From NCBI RefSeq assembly GCF_000350225.1, contig NW_005179021.1:62001-126000 (forward strand): a stretch of 64,000 nucleotides of DNA. Reading direction: 5' to 3'. The stretch comes from Chondrus crispus (Eukaryota > Rhodophyta > Florideophyceae > Gigartinales > Gigartinaceae). The notes beneath the pieces were generated by a model. It had not been told where the DNA came from. It worked only from the letters and a program-made list of their open reading frames with translations, and did not search any database. The position numbers and the translations under genes are program-made. Below, in pieces: positions 22,326 through 33,797 of the stretch; positions within the stretch are counted from its first letter, which is position 1; the number at the start of each line of letters is the position of its first letter.

Positions 22326-23119
22326 TGTTCGAGTCCATCTGTCCGGGTAACTCACGGGAATCGACGCTGTACCGCGGGTAGATCGCGGTGTGCGCGTAGG
22401 GGTGCCCTCCAGCGGGAGTGCGCTAGAAGGAGTAAACAAGAAGAAGAAGAAAGAAGAACGAAGAAGAAAGATAGTGTAGAATTGTAGAAAATAGGGGAAA
22501 AAGTAAAGGAAAAACATGAAAAAGGATGACGGCGAAGGGGGCAGGTACCAGACTTAGCCAACTAGATAGGAACCGTAGAGGATTCTACCAGAGATGGGGT
22601 CTGATCACCTGATGCCTCTTTACTGTAGCGCCTTCCGATACCCGACCGATATAAGCCGGGCGCCGTCGTCGGCGTCGGTTACTAAATGGGTAATTAATAA
22701 TTAATTATCGTCATTAGAATTGCCGCTTGGCATTAGACGCTAATTAGGGTAGAAACTTGTGGGCACCACGTATGTGTACGTGTCGTACACGTGTTTTACA
22801 CGTATCATATACGTGTCATACAATTGTCATACACGTATGGCCACGTGCGGTACACGTGGGGTACCTTCCCAAGTGTGCGCGCACAATGCACGTGTGGCGA
22901 GCTTATCATACACGTGTGGTATCATCCAAAGTGTACGCGTACACATTGGATGAGTACACGTGTCATAGACGGGAGCGCACAGCATACACGTGTGGGCTCA
23001 TCCAAAGTGAACGCGTACACTTTGGATGAGCACATGCGTGACACACGTGTCAAAGGCGGGGAACGCGGCCCCGCGACGGCGGTGAACAGGAATAAACGGC
23101 GCAGAGTCACTGCACTACA
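22326..23119 (-). repeat. truncated gypsy LTR (LTR C) inside a Tigger pseudogene
   Basis: The right end GTCACTGCACTACA matches the ends of LTR A and the solo LTR. The left end starts about 90 bp into the LTR A layout (TTCGAGTCCATC versus TTCGGGAGACCA), so it is truncated, and no target duplication is seen. Contents: a GAA/AAG tract at 22438-22474, a candidate minus TATA at 22649-22656, at least eight CACGTG sites between 22788 and 23049, and two near-perfect palindromes, 22922-22953 and 22996-23031 (36 bp, one mismatched pair). Confidence 0.7.
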
Positions 23120-24190
23120 GTTCTCTCACCCAACGCATGGCTGTAAGAATGTCGATGTTGTAAATTGACTTTTTCCATAGTCAATGTTTTAAAAACCCGA
23201 AACAACAAACGCCGTCGAAACTTCATTTTAATTGCAGCAATTTATACTCTCATCTGAAGGCTGAAATCGACTTGTAGCATTTGGAGGGAGGAAGGATACT
23301 TTCGCATTTTGTGGATCTAGAAATGAATTTTCTGTTCCGTGTGCAGAACAGTTATCTAAAAACAAGCAATTTCTCGGCCGGCCGTACGACAAATGTAACG
23401 ATCTGGCCGCCTAGCCATCCAAAAAATAAGGCTTTTGTCATCTACGCCTTCTTGTTGGCGTAATCGATACCCAGTTCATGACCATACTTCCCTAAAAAAA
23501 AGATGAAGACGGAGTGCATTTCCAATTATCATCAGAGGAAGTCGTTCCGTTCCGTACGCGTTACCGAATAACAGAAATGATATTCCAGTCTTGTATTTTT
23601 TGAAACCAGCGGCAGGCTTCTACGACAAGATTATCCCGGCGGTTGACGACAGAAAAGGCCAAATTCGTCCGCGTTCCATACATTTTTGGGGCTTTACTCA
23701 GCCACTATTGCCACCATTGACGGCAATGCTGCAGTAATGGAAGACTAGTCCGCACTCAACGCCTCTCTCTGCACACGTCGAAATTTGATGTTGTTTCGTA
23801 TCTCAAAGCGACTCATCCATCCATGATAGAACTTCAGGGAATCATTCTGATCAAATGGCTGGTGTTTGTTGATGTCGGGTTGCAGTATCTCAGCTTGATG
23901 TCGAAGAATTGCGCCAATAATTTGAATGCCACTGGCAGATTTGTCACACAACTAGTGGTACAGGGCCGTGTCAAGACGGGGTGCAGCTGGAAGTCCAAAT
24001 GTTCGAATGATCTGCGCATACGGGGGAATGGTAGAATATGTCCACTTAGTCGAGAGAAACCGAGAAATAGTGGCTTGGTTTGGGGCTTTGTCAATCGCAA
24101 AGCTTTTTTGCCCACTCTGCGAGTTCCTATTGAGTCACAGATTCTTACGGCTCACTCCGACCTTGATGCTCAGTAATTATGAGTAGCTTT
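23120..24190 (-). pseudogene. Tigger transposase, DNA-binding and DDE part (element 4)
   Basis: Read on minus from 24190: a psq-type helix-turn-helix (E-L-A-E-W-A-K-K-A, then A-T-I-S-R-F-L), a CENP-B-like helix-turn-helix (Y-H-G-W-M-S-R-F-E-I-R-N-N-I), then after decayed sequence the second catalytic motif L-D-N-C-S-A-H-G and the third L-P-P-N-A-T-S-R-F-Q-P-S-D-E (about 23260-23370). Several stops and frame changes intervene. The reading stops at the LTR C edge and its C-terminus resumes at 22325. Confidence 0.72.
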
Positions 24191-26260
24191 TCGTGTACGG
24201 TAAATGCGTGGCTCAATTTTCGCGATGGGTGGGGAATGGCACAAGGTTGGTGCTGGAAAGAAGGTGCAAAGTGGCGCAGAGAGAGTCAGCGTCCTAGATC
24301 GTAGATGCAGCGTTCAAGTTGGATGACCAACTTGAAGACTACTGTAGGCATTTCACGTTTTAAAAATGTGATATATGCGGGGGAAATATGCTCAAAATAT
24401 AACTGAAAAACATGCTGCAGCTGGGATTGTGTATACACGTGTGCAGTATGCAGTCTATTGGCCATTCAAGGTAAAGAGGGCCACTTTTTTCACTGTAAAT
24501 GATATTTGTATGCAACTTTCGGGGGTATGCGAACAGCGAGGTCTGCATAAAGCGGGGTATCACTGTGCAGGGACACGATCCAGGTGTGCTGTCAGTACAA
24601 CAGAATTACAGAAGATCCTGATCGATGATCATATCCTTAATCCAGTTGATCCAATTTGCCAAGACAGTTGCACGGAAGGCGAAAGATCGTAGCTTTAATT
24701 GTAGAGTATTGCAAAGTGCAATTCGAAGACAGACGTTGTCAGCAGATACAAGGCAAGTGAATGGGCTGTCTCTTCGTCTTGAGGCGCGAGGGCGAGCGAC
24801 CAAGTCGCGGAAGAGACCGACGACAGAACGAAATCAATAAACAAGGTTGTGCACCAACTTCTGTAGACTCCCTCCAAGGCGGGTAGTCGTACCGTCGTTC
24901 TCAGAAGACTCAAGTTCTTGCGAACAGTTCAGGCTCTTGCGCGCCTGGTTCTCGAGTCAACGTTTTGACCCTCTAACGGAGTTTTCCGACAAGAGAGAGT
25001 TCTCTGTCTGTAACGGGACTCCGGACTAATCCCCTGTTCGGCAACAACACTTCCTAATTTGCGCGTTTCCTTTTAGAGTTATTTGTTTGTAGTCAATTTT
25101 GGGCGTTACGTTATCGCCACTATTGTAAGGTCTGCTACAGTGTATGAACGTTTCCCTTTCTGGTTCATGTGTAGTCGTAGAAGTGAGTGGCACTTCTCGA
25201 GTAGCTAGAGGGGGCAGCACCAAGACAACGACCACATTTCGGTAAACGACTATGCCTCGCATTGTTACACTTATCCTAGTTACTACTTGTCCAAAAGTAC
25301 TGTCTGGAGAATTTACCCTTTGAAGGGCAGACAGTGTTTAATAGCTAGTAGACACTGCAGAGGGAATCGTGATTTTGCTGCGTGACGGAAAGTTGATGAT
25401 TTCATCATCTGGGGAAATACCAAAACACGTTCTGTTCTTGGATTCGCACCTGCCATTCGAAACGGTTCTTAATACCTCGAGACCACCGTATATTAATACT
25501 GTTGCATAGCCCAGATGACGTCATGTGCACAGGGCCTCTGCAGAGAGCACCCGATCATCAGAAGTCCAGATGTGGCCCAGGTGATACTCTGTCAACATCA
25601 CCAGAACCCTTCTACTTCGGGTCGAGCTGGTTACGTACACTGTGAGAAGCCCAGACCAGATCGGTCCAGTGCGAGGAACATCGCGGCTTATTTAGGTATT
25701 TATATAAAATGAAAAAGCCCCTCTCATGCAATGGCAACCAACGTGCCCCGAAACAATCGAAGCCTTATGCAGAGTACTTTCATCAAACCTCATGCTCTGT
25801 CCCCGTGATTTCAGGAAATGGATACATCGGCCGTCGTCTTCACTTCGGGATTCAGAATCCGTCCGACGACGAGCAAACGTAATCAATGGCCCGCAGCTTT
25901 CCCATTGGGAACAAGGCCTCAGAAGCCCGAGCGTGCGTCCATGTTTTTTTTTTTCATTTCACCCTTTTAATGACGATGTATCTTTGCGGTCACTGCTATC
26001 TTGCTCCCGTACCAGAGTGCTGTCCAGTCATGGTGAGCGGCCCCGGTCGACCGCTCGGCTGTTTTGTATCAATCACAGTTTGGTTTGTCTGTCAACTTCC
26101 GTTGGCAGAACTTGCATGAGTTTGCACTCCAAATCCACAGGTCCTCCCCTGTAACAAACACGCTTAAAACCCTGCTTTTGGTCATCTTGCGACCACGTAT
26201 CTGCCATCCCGTCAAAGTCCATGTGAAAGAGATATACAGGAACGCAAAGACCGTTTCCAG
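24191..26260. other. unassigned stretch
   Basis: Open frames of 60-142 codons occur on both strands but none resembles a known family. A small hairpin pair (ACTGTCTG..CAGACAGT with CCCTTTGAAGGG inside) lies near 25299-25332. The part nearest 26260 may hold the promoter or a first exon of the next gene. Confidence 0.5.
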
Positions 26261-28414
26261 TTGCGTTTTAGCTGCGTGCTATTCCCGTGCCAGGTACGTG
26301 CCATCGACCTCTCGTCTTCATTGCTTCGCTGGCCATCTCGAGGAGAAGGAGAATCGTTAACCAAACCCTGGCGACACAAGACTCAAAGCAAATCTTCATT
26401 GTCAGGGAGCGGCTTCCTACACAAGGAGGCACAGACCAAAATAGAGGTCTCTATCGACAGCCACGGTGGAGCCAGGCACCAGCCGTCGGCCACTTCCGAA
26501 AAAGTTGCTACCCGCAAGCCTTCACAAGACTCCTTTGATTTTGAGGCTCAGTTTAAGCGCTTTTCTTTGGAAACCCTAGATTCCGCGGTGCCAGATCTCG
26601 AAATTGATGCACCTCTTCTGCGCCTTATTTGCCACCGCGAGCAGAATTTCACAAGACTTCTTTCCGAACGTCGGAGGAAGGAATTTCCTTCGTACATTAC
26701 ACAACATCGACTGCAACACGAAAGTCAAAAAGCTCGCAAACAAAACAAATTTCAAAAGTCTTTAGTGGGTGGCGTTTCATTCCGTCTTCGGGCCTTTTTG
26801 GCTCGTCCGGGAAAAAACATGACAGAAGCTTCCACCTCCTCACACACCATCACAAAAAGAGAGGAAAGTGACTCCGCTTCACTTGTCCAGGCAGCATTGG
26901 CTCAGAGAGAGGTCTTCAGAATGCCACTAGAGCCCTTTGAGTCAACAATTGCTGAACCGCAAGACCGTTCATTCCAACGTAAGAGGTTAGCAGAGACTTC
27001 GAGTGCTGATACCCAAAAGAAGACGGAGGAAACGACCGGGGACAAGTTTTTGAGTCTATCAGGTACTAGTCCTGATGCAAAGGTTATAGAGGTGGACGCA
27101 ACAAACCCATGCCCGCACGCAGGGGATCTATACGCGAATGTGGTTGCAACTTCGCCTAGACAGGCTCATTGTGCGTTATCAAATTCTCAATCAGCTAGGG
27201 ACGGCATTGAAGCGAAGGATAGCATGGTAATGATTATGCAAAAATCTGAATTGTTACAGGGACGGGAGAATGAAGGAACAGAAAAAAGGCTGGAGAGGGG
27301 CTCTGGAAATAGTGCTTTCACAGGAGCTGTTGGCATACAGCATGGAGATAAGCCTACATGTGCAATTGAGTGGGGTGAGGAGACAAAGGCATCAGAGTCG
27401 CCAATCAGCATATCTGACTTGATTCAGCACTTCGACTCGCCAAGCTCTGAGGAATACCAGACGAGCAAATGCTCTTCATCTACATCGGTGGATTTATCTT
27501 TCCAAGTGCCTCATATGCGGGCTTTTTTCGAGAATCGAGTAGAGGGAGAGGCAGAAGAAACTGTTGTGAAGAAGAATGCGGGATATGAAGAGAGTGGCGG
27601 CGTGGAAAAGGATCACGGCAGTTCAAACTCCGCTAAAGATGAAGAAACGTTCCAGGACATCGAAACGAAGGACAAAGACGAAGAAAATACAATGAAGTGC
27701 GAGATGCACAAAGCAGATACTGGGAATAACAAAGCAACTCTAATTGAGATTCAGCCAGGCGTGGAGCAGCGCGAGGAGGATAATTCCATCGGCTCTTCAG
27801 TGACGCCGATCGCGAGCCCGAAACAGGAGGCGAGCGGGAGAGGAATGGCTGGGATAAGCCAAGGAGGTGCGGGCAGCGAAGAGGACGACATGACGGGGGT
27901 GATTGACAAAATAGAAGCTGGAACATGGCCCTCAGCAATGCACGAAAAACCAGGCGCGACAGAGGTCGGAGAGGGCAAAACTACGCTGCAGACGTCAGAG
28001 GACAGAACAGTGCCGAAAGGGGTGGCTGCATTGGCATGGCCGGGCGTGTCCGGGTACGATGACTGTGGGCCAAGCGCGGCGGCACGGCTGGCGCAGTCAA
28101 TAGCACGGGCTCCCCCGCTCGGGGTGCGCTCGCGGGCAAAATCGTTCGCGCACGGGTGGGAGGGAGGTTCCGCAGCAAGGACGCGGGTGCAGACTGTGCG
28201 TCGGCGCGGGGCGGCGGGAAAGAAAGAGGGGAGGCGGATGTCGACCGGGGCGTGGATGACGGCGAACAGACGCGGGTCCGAGATGGGAGGGGAGAGAAGA
28301 GAGGCGAGCTGGGAGGAGGGACCCGCGATCGTTAGGGGGGCTAGAGTGCAGATGGGCCGGGTGAGAAGGGGGATTGGCAGGCTGCGGAGGCTGATTGTTG
28401 GGGAAGGAGCTTAG
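26261..28414 (+). CDS. hypothetical protein, mostly disordered
   Basis: A frame of 717 codons is open from 26261, but its first ATG is at 26819, which would give 532 residues. Sequence before that ATG looks coding (F-D-F-E-A-Q-F-K-R-F-S-L-E and a charged helix to about 26780), so either an upstream exon supplies the start or the start codon is missed; CCAG/GTACGT near 26293 could be an exon edge. I recognise no domain. A short motif, I-S-I-S-D-L-I-Q-H-F-D-S-P-S-S, stands out near 27405-27450. The middle is Glu/Lys/Ser-rich and the last 130 residues are Arg/Gly-rich and basic. Its length without stops amid decayed DNA, and an intact neighbour on the same strand, suggest a real host gene. Function unknown. 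Confidence 0.55.
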   Translation: MRFSCVLFPCQVRAIDLSSSLLRWPSRGEGESLTKPWRHKTQSKSSLSGSGFLHKEAQTKIEVSIDSHGGARHQPSATSEKVATRKPSQDSFDFEAQFKRFSLETLDSAVPDLEIDAPLLRLICHREQNFTRLLSERRRKEFPSYITQHRLQHESQKARKQNKFQKSLVGGVSFRLRAFLARPGKNMTEASTSSHTITKREESDSASLVQAALAQREVFRMPLEPFESTIAEPQDRSFQRKRLAETSSADTQKKTEETTGDKFLSLSGTSPDAKVIEVDATNPCPHAGDLYANVVATSPRQAHCALSNSQSARDGIEAKDSMVMIMQKSELLQGRENEGTEKRLERGSGNSAFTGAVGIQHGDKPTCAIEWGEETKASESPISISDLIQHFDSPSSEEYQTSKCSSSTSVDLSFQVPHMRAFFENRVEGEAEETVVKKNAGYEESGGVEKDHGSSNSAKDEETFQDIETKDKDEENTMKCEMHKADTGNNKATLIEIQPGVEQREEDNSIGSSVTPIASPKQEASGRGMAGISQGGAGSEEDDMTGVIDKIEAGTWPSAMHEKPGATEVGEGKTTLQTSEDRTVPKGVAALAWPGVSGYDDCGPSAAARLAQSIARAPPLGVRSRAKSFAHGWEGGSAARTRVQTVRRRGAAGKKEGRRMSTGAWMTANRRGSEMGGERREASWEEGPAIVRGARVQMGRVRRGIGRLRRLIVGEGA

Positions 28415-28920
28415 AGTGGCGAGACGGTTGGGGCGTGGCGAGATGGGAGTGGACGAGTGACGATTTGGCACTGTGCTGCAGTATGCACTGTTGGCGGTGA
28501 CGTGTTACGTCGACAGTATTGATGAGGGGTATGCCAAGCCGAAGGTGTGATAAAGTTTGTAGGAATTACTAATATGGGGATGGAATTAGAAGGAAGCAGA
28601 AGCAGTCTCGAGAATGTAATTAGGGAAGGTATTGCTCCCCGTGCTGAACAGGGGCGAAAGGAGGGGAGTGGAGCGATAATCCGATGCGGAAGTGTACCGA
28701 AATTTTGCATTGGAGGCGTTTCCGCGCGCCGCTTCACCACTCATCCGTTGCCGAGTCTTTGTCTGAACCTGCACCTCTCATCGTGCCGCACTTCCCCAAT
28801 CAATACAATTCTTCAACTCCAACCCGCCCCCCCCCTTCCCATTCCTCTCCCCCCTCCCACTCTCCACCCTCCACCCTCCACACCACACTGCACCTCGCGC
28901 CTGCACCCCGGGCGGCCCCG
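28415..28920 (+). promoter_or_regulatory. intergenic region upstream of the PP2A B''-like gene
   Basis: Holds a C/T-rich strip at about 28823-28895 immediately before the likely start codon, as expected for a promoter or 5' leader. The frame of the next gene is open here too (from 28684), but composition changes sharply at 28921. No TATA box is evident. Confidence 0.35.
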
Positions 28921-30465
28921 ATGTACGCGCAGCCCTCGCCGCGCACGGTCGCCCCCCGCCGCTTCGAGAATCGCGCCCTCCTCGACGCCGTGCGCCTCAT
29001 CTCGGCGGACCTCGTCAAGCGCGCCGGCATCTCCTCGCCCGACCGCTCCTACGCCGCGCTGCTCTCCGACATATGGGGCCGCAGTAACTTCGGGACCACC
29101 CAGATCATCGCCGCGAAGCGCGCCCACGCCCGCGCCCTCGCTGAGCTTGAACCCGCCCCGACCAAGCAGAAACAGAGCCCCGCTCAACCGCCGCCATCCA
29201 TCCAGTCATACCAGAATGGCCCCCAGAGAAAGCTCGACCTCCGCGACTCGCTCAAGCGCAAGAACGCCTCCAGGGACCATCTTGTCCGCTTGTTAAAGCG
29301 CGTCAAGGAGCTTCCTCTCATCGCCAATGAACGCCGCCTCACCCTCGCCCTCGCCGACCAGCCCGCCTTGGACCTCGACGCCGTCCGCAGGTTGTGGGGT
29401 GTCCCGTTCGCCATCTTTGAGGCCGCTGGTTTGCAAGCCTATCTCGCCAATGATTTTACGCATCAACTCTTGATTCGCTTTTATGACTGCCACATTGCAC
29501 GCGCTTCCCCGGACGCCAGGATCTTTAATATTCTGTATTGGCACGAATCCCGTCAGTCCAAGGAAACTCCGCAGTGGCATCATTCATGGAAGCAGAGCTT
29601 TCGATGCATTTCAAAGGAGACCATTGCCTTAGTCCTTCGCTTACTGCTCACAAAAAGGCGCGCCCCGCTCTTTGAAAACAACATGGACGTCGTCGTTGAG
29701 ACCGTCTTGTACGCCATCAACCCTGATCGATTTGTCCACCGCTTCCGCGAGCCGTGTCTGAGAGACGCTGGCTTTTTTCAGGGCGTTCAAGGATACGAAT
29801 ACTCGAGATCTTACACGGGTGCTTTGAAGAATTTGCAACTTGGGAAATTGAATAGGATGCTAAAAGACATCAAGGCAGTCAAAGCGATTGATAAAGACAC
29901 CAAAAACGCTGTCAAAGACGACAATTTTCTGTCTCTCCAAGCTGTTACACATTACTGCTGCGAACGTGGCACTCTTACGGATAGAGCAATACACACTATC
30001 TTCAACCGATACGTGAGTCGAACTCGAGTCCCGGTGAATGGCTGCACCGATGACGCCAGCGTGGTCGGCATGTCTAAATTGGACTTTGTCAGAATGTTTC
30101 TGGCCTTGGTCGGGTCTGCGACGGACAAGGGGCTAAAATACTGGTTTTCGGTATTGGATCAAGATGGGGATGGATGGGTAGGTGTTGCCGATGTGGCTTA
30201 TTTTTATGCGGAAAGAAAGTCTGAAAGTGAGAAAAAGAACGGCATTTTGTTGACAGACGTAAGAAGCCTATGGGTTCGACTGTGTGCAATGACTGGTGTA
30301 TCACCCAAGGGACGAGGGATTAGTTTCAGATCCATGAAGGAGCTGGGGAAAGCCGATCGCGAGTTCGTCGCATGCGCGTTGTTGATCAGACGAGCTGATG
30401 ATGGCAACCTTACCAACGTGGCTGCCACTATGGAAGTACAGGACAAGGCGGGGAAGGCACCGTAA
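28921..30465 (+). CDS. EF-hand protein, divergent PP2A regulatory subunit B''-like
   Basis: Start chosen at ATG 28921 (515 residues) because the open frame upstream to 28684 is low-complexity Pro/Ser. The C-terminal half matches the B'' (PR72/TON2) layout: T-D-R-A-I-H-T-I-F, then M-S-K-L-D-F-V-R-M-F-L, then K-Y-W-F-S-V-L-D-Q-D-G-D-G-W-V-G. The last includes a calcium-binding EF-hand loop at residues about 413-424 (D-Q-D-G-D-G), followed by A-Y-F-Y-A-E-R. B'' subunits target protein phosphatase 2A and often bind calcium. The first EF-hand block usual in the family (F-W-E-L-D-x-D-H-D) is not evident; a shortened N-F-L-S-L-Q-A-V-T-H-Y-C stretch stands in its place. N-terminal 100 residues are variable. 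No frameshift or stop, so likely functional. Confidence 0.72.
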   Translation: MYAQPSPRTVAPRRFENRALLDAVRLISADLVKRAGISSPDRSYAALLSDIWGRSNFGTTQIIAAKRAHARALAELEPAPTKQKQSPAQPPPSIQSYQNGPQRKLDLRDSLKRKNASRDHLVRLLKRVKELPLIANERRLTLALADQPALDLDAVRRLWGVPFAIFEAAGLQAYLANDFTHQLLIRFYDCHIARASPDARIFNILYWHESRQSKETPQWHHSWKQSFRCISKETIALVLRLLLTKRRAPLFENNMDVVVETVLYAINPDRFVHRFREPCLRDAGFFQGVQGYEYSRSYTGALKNLQLGKLNRMLKDIKAVKAIDKDTKNAVKDDNFLSLQAVTHYCCERGTLTDRAIHTIFNRYVSRTRVPVNGCTDDASVVGMSKLDFVRMFLALVGSATDKGLKYWFSVLDQDGDGWVGVADVAYFYAERKSESEKKNGILLTDVRSLWVRLCAMTGVSPKGRGISFRSMKELGKADREFVACALLIRRADDGNLTNVAATMEVQDKAGKAP

Positions 30466-32133
30466 TGCATGGCTGGGTTGGTAACTATTGTCAAGAAGAA
30501 TTCTCCCTACAGACTCCACTGCTAGTCGTGTCGCTAGGATTTCGACGGAAAAATCCTTACAGTAGCATAAATTGGCTCTGAAGGTGTTAATCCGCGAACC
30601 ACACGAGGTGACCTCATGGTCATATCATGGAGTGCAGACAGCAGTACTATGCGACAAAATTCAGATTGAAGCCTCTGACGTCAGAATGCATTGAAAGCGT
30701 GAGAGCAGAAGCCTTTCTTCTTCGGCTTTCGACTTATGTGCCCGGGGTCATCAAGCGACGATTTAATATGTTTCCTTGACAAGGCCAACGCATTGCTGGA
30801 GACAAGCACTTGAAATTAAGCCATGTGAAGTTTCTCTGTGCAATACCGCCCGTATTCCGGTGTTGCGGTGTCGTGACGTGCAGAACTTCTCTTTTGCCTT
30901 GAGAGCAGCCAACCGCCGATGCTATTGTCGTTGCGATTCATGAGGAATCGAAATCTATTCTGGGACGCATTCTAAAGTCCCTGAGTATCGGACAGCAAAT
31001 GATATGAACCCGAACCTTTTTTTCTGTACATCTGCAGTACGGAGTTGTGACTATCTGGAATACGCGGTATACAGTACGACTGACTACCTCTCTACCTACA
31101 GTTAGCTTGTCAGGGAAGCCAAAAGTTCAGAATATAAATTTTTCAGAATGACAGGACTGCGAGAAGCCGTTGATCACGCAAGAGCTCTCTCTAGATGGAC
31201 TCAAAACAGTGACATAGTGTGCATGATCGTACCCCCTGCAGGATGCCCCACATTGCTCCATAAGTGTCCATTGATGTCCATATGTGGACAGCAATGTGCT
31301 GTTTTTACGTGAACCAAGGAGCTGAACGTGTACTTCTGGAAGCTTAGGCATCAATGATAGCCATGCACCTTGATGCACCTCTCGATAATATTCTGACAAG
31401 TTGAACATGTTTGGTGGGTTAATCTGGGATGAACAGACGGGCAGTGTCGCGGATCCTCCTGAAGGCCAACTAGTCCAGAGGCATAACCTCCGGACTTGCT
31501 GATACTCTGATAAGGCAACTTTGGAGGAAGCTTCCTGGCTGTTATGCATGAGACGAACAATTTTCCTCATTGGAACGGCATGCACAATATGGCAAATTGC
31601 CGACAACTTGTCTCAAATTCGCTGCTATCATTTGTTTTTCAGTTCCCACAATCTTTGCGACTCTGTCTTCACATCACGAAACGGAGATTCGTATTCTGTC
31701 TCGCATTTTGACACCAGAACAGGGCGCAGAGAAAATTGGAAGTGGTATACAATGTGGCGGGGATCCCTAGTCGAAATGCTCCACACACAAGATGACTGGA
31801 TGAATTTTGGTCCGGTTATGTCTTCAGCGTCCTTGGAATGGAAGGCATGCACATTCAGAATCACATACGTATGCAATGGCTGTTCGAGAAAAGGAGAGTA
31901 CCCTTGGGTACCATAAGCGCAAGAATACAGCCGAGGAGTCCTGCCCCGGTGTATGAGCCTTAACGGCGACACGACACGGAAGAAAATATTCGCAAAATTG
32001 CAGTGCTGATGAAGGAATATTTGTAGAAGTCACGAGATCCTTGTCCGTTGACACAGCCTGTCCACAGTTATTTGATCATGGGAACGGGAGGAGGCGCTGT
32101 TGTTAGAACATCCCCACCGGTGGAATACAATAC
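30466..32133. other. unassigned stretch
   Basis: Open frames of 131 codons (+, 31521) and 159 codons (-, 31127) overlap each other and resemble nothing I know. No repeat or structured element was noticed. Confidence 0.5.
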
Positions 32134-32138
32134 AGTGG

Positions 32139-32158
32139 TGCCTCGTTAATGAATCCGC
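32139..32158 (+). repeat. left terminal inverted repeat core of Tigger element 3
   Basis: GTGCCTCGTTAATGAATCCG, a perfect inverse match to 36818-36837. Confidence 0.9.
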
Positions 32159-32516
32159 CCTGTGTGTGCCAATGAGGTGGATTCGTTACCATGGAACGGA
32201 TTCATTAGCGGTCACACCTGAAACGGGCAGTAGAGAGGTATGATAAAATGTGTGACACCGTACAGCAATGCTGCCCTCAGGGCTCTTCTCGCAGCATTTC
32301 GTGCAGTGCGCATTGCCAAACTACTACGTCTCCAACGCAAATGCCGGGGAAATGCGCAGAACAGGGGCGACTGCGGGATGTCTCGGTCGTTTTGTTGGTG
32401 ATCCGAAACACGCTGTAATGAACAGCAACAGCAAACTCAACGGCCTCTACAGCAATGCGCCAAAATCAATTGCAAAAATCATACTTTTATCCAGTTACAG
32501 TATCCTTCCGCTGCCC

Positions 32517-33797
32517 CTACATGCTTTCGCTGTGCTCCCGTCTAAACAGCTCCCGAACACCTTCCGCACGAAACCGTCGTTCCACGAAGTCCGCTCGTTT
32601 CTGACGATAGCGCTTCTGTATCCGTCGACGCCGTTCCAATTGCGAGTTCCCAATATGATACCATCTACTAGTTAGCTGCTGATATAAAATCATGTCGTCA
32701 TCACGAAGCGGCTTCCATCGTATGTGAAAATTGGTCAGACCCAGACACAGACGAAAAGTTGAGTCATATTTTGATTCTGACCACTTCCACTTAGACCCAA
32801 GCACATTCTAAAGCACACATAGACGCCCAAAACAATTCTCTACCAGAATACGGTCACTCGATATGAACTTGTTAGTCGACACGTCCGCAGGTGACAGAAA
32901 TGCACCTTGAGGTTTACGCTTGGGGTGAATTATTCGGCGAAACTCACCAGCCCCTTGATAGCCTTTATCCGCCAGAATAGCTCATTGATTAGGATATCTC
33001 TCTGCCAGCGGCCCGTTGTCCACGGTTTCCAATTCATCAGTCTTCTTGCGCTGGGTGCGCCGATGAAACCACTGCATGTTTTGAAATATAACGAGATCCG
33101 AAACCGACCCTGGCTCATGCATGCTGGAACCCACAGCAAACACATTTGGCGTGACTGACACTTCGACTTTGTATCCGTATAACTTGTGTTTTCCACTGTA
33201 GTACCGCGTTCCCTCCTCTACACTACCGGATGGCCTGAAAGCAGGCTGAAATGTGATATCCGTCGCGTAGCGTGCCATGGGGTAGTTTTTAAAAACGTGC
33301 CCATTCGCTTGTAGTTCTTTCATTGACCATCTCTTTGTCTGGTTTGTGACGTAGTGCGCATAAACAGCTTCAGATAGAATCTGTATGAACTTAAGCACCA
33401 TCCTCTCAAAAGCAGACGTTTTCTGGCCAAACATTCTTGCCAAAAAGTCCCAAGTACCCCCATGCTTGAGAACTGCTAGAGTCATAAACATTACGTCCTT
33501 AGGTGTCTGCGCGCACTTTCGCCCTCGGCCAGCATTGTAGTTCTCCAGACCCAGCCTTTCAAACCCAGCCCAAATTCCAATGAATTGGGCTGGATTGAAA
33601 TGTGTCATCTCAACAATGGCCTTCGCACCTCCTTGATCGTAGAAGCGGTCGAAAATGGGGGCATCTGTCCCGTTATCCTCGTCACTGTCGTCCGGGCGGT
33701 CATTTTCGAACAGTTGCAGCTCATTTTGGCGATCTATAGAGGCGGTGGAGAGCAGTTGCAGAGCTTGTGCTGCATCATGGGACGAGAAGCAAGCCAT
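32517..33797 (-). pseudogene. PIF/Harbinger DDE transposase, two in-frame stops (copy 1)
   Basis: Start at ATG 33797 (M-A-C-F-S-S-H-D), supported by the paralogue at 49472 which begins at the same place. One frame runs to 32517, broken only by TGA at 32984-32982 and a TAG at 32807-32805. Catalytic residues of the DDE_4 type are all present: Asp in A-T-D-I-T-F-Q-P (33258-33260), Asp in S-V-S-D-L-V-I-F (33095-33097), D-K-G-Y between the stops, and Glu in L-V-E-N-C-F-G (32838-32840). A C-terminal N-F-H-I block and a basic tail follow. It is thus nearly intact. No accompanying Myb/SANT-type second ORF, which autonomous Harbinger elements usually carry, was found. Confidence 0.82.

Noticed and set aside
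26261..26263. Start codon of the hypothetical gene at 26261
   Set aside because: The codon is TTG. The first ATG in frame is 26819, so 26261 marks only the open-frame limit.
28684..28920. N-terminal extension of the PP2A B''-like protein
   Set aside because: The extra 79 residues are Pro/Ser/Thr-rich from a C/T strip and unlike the family; ATG 28921 is the better start.
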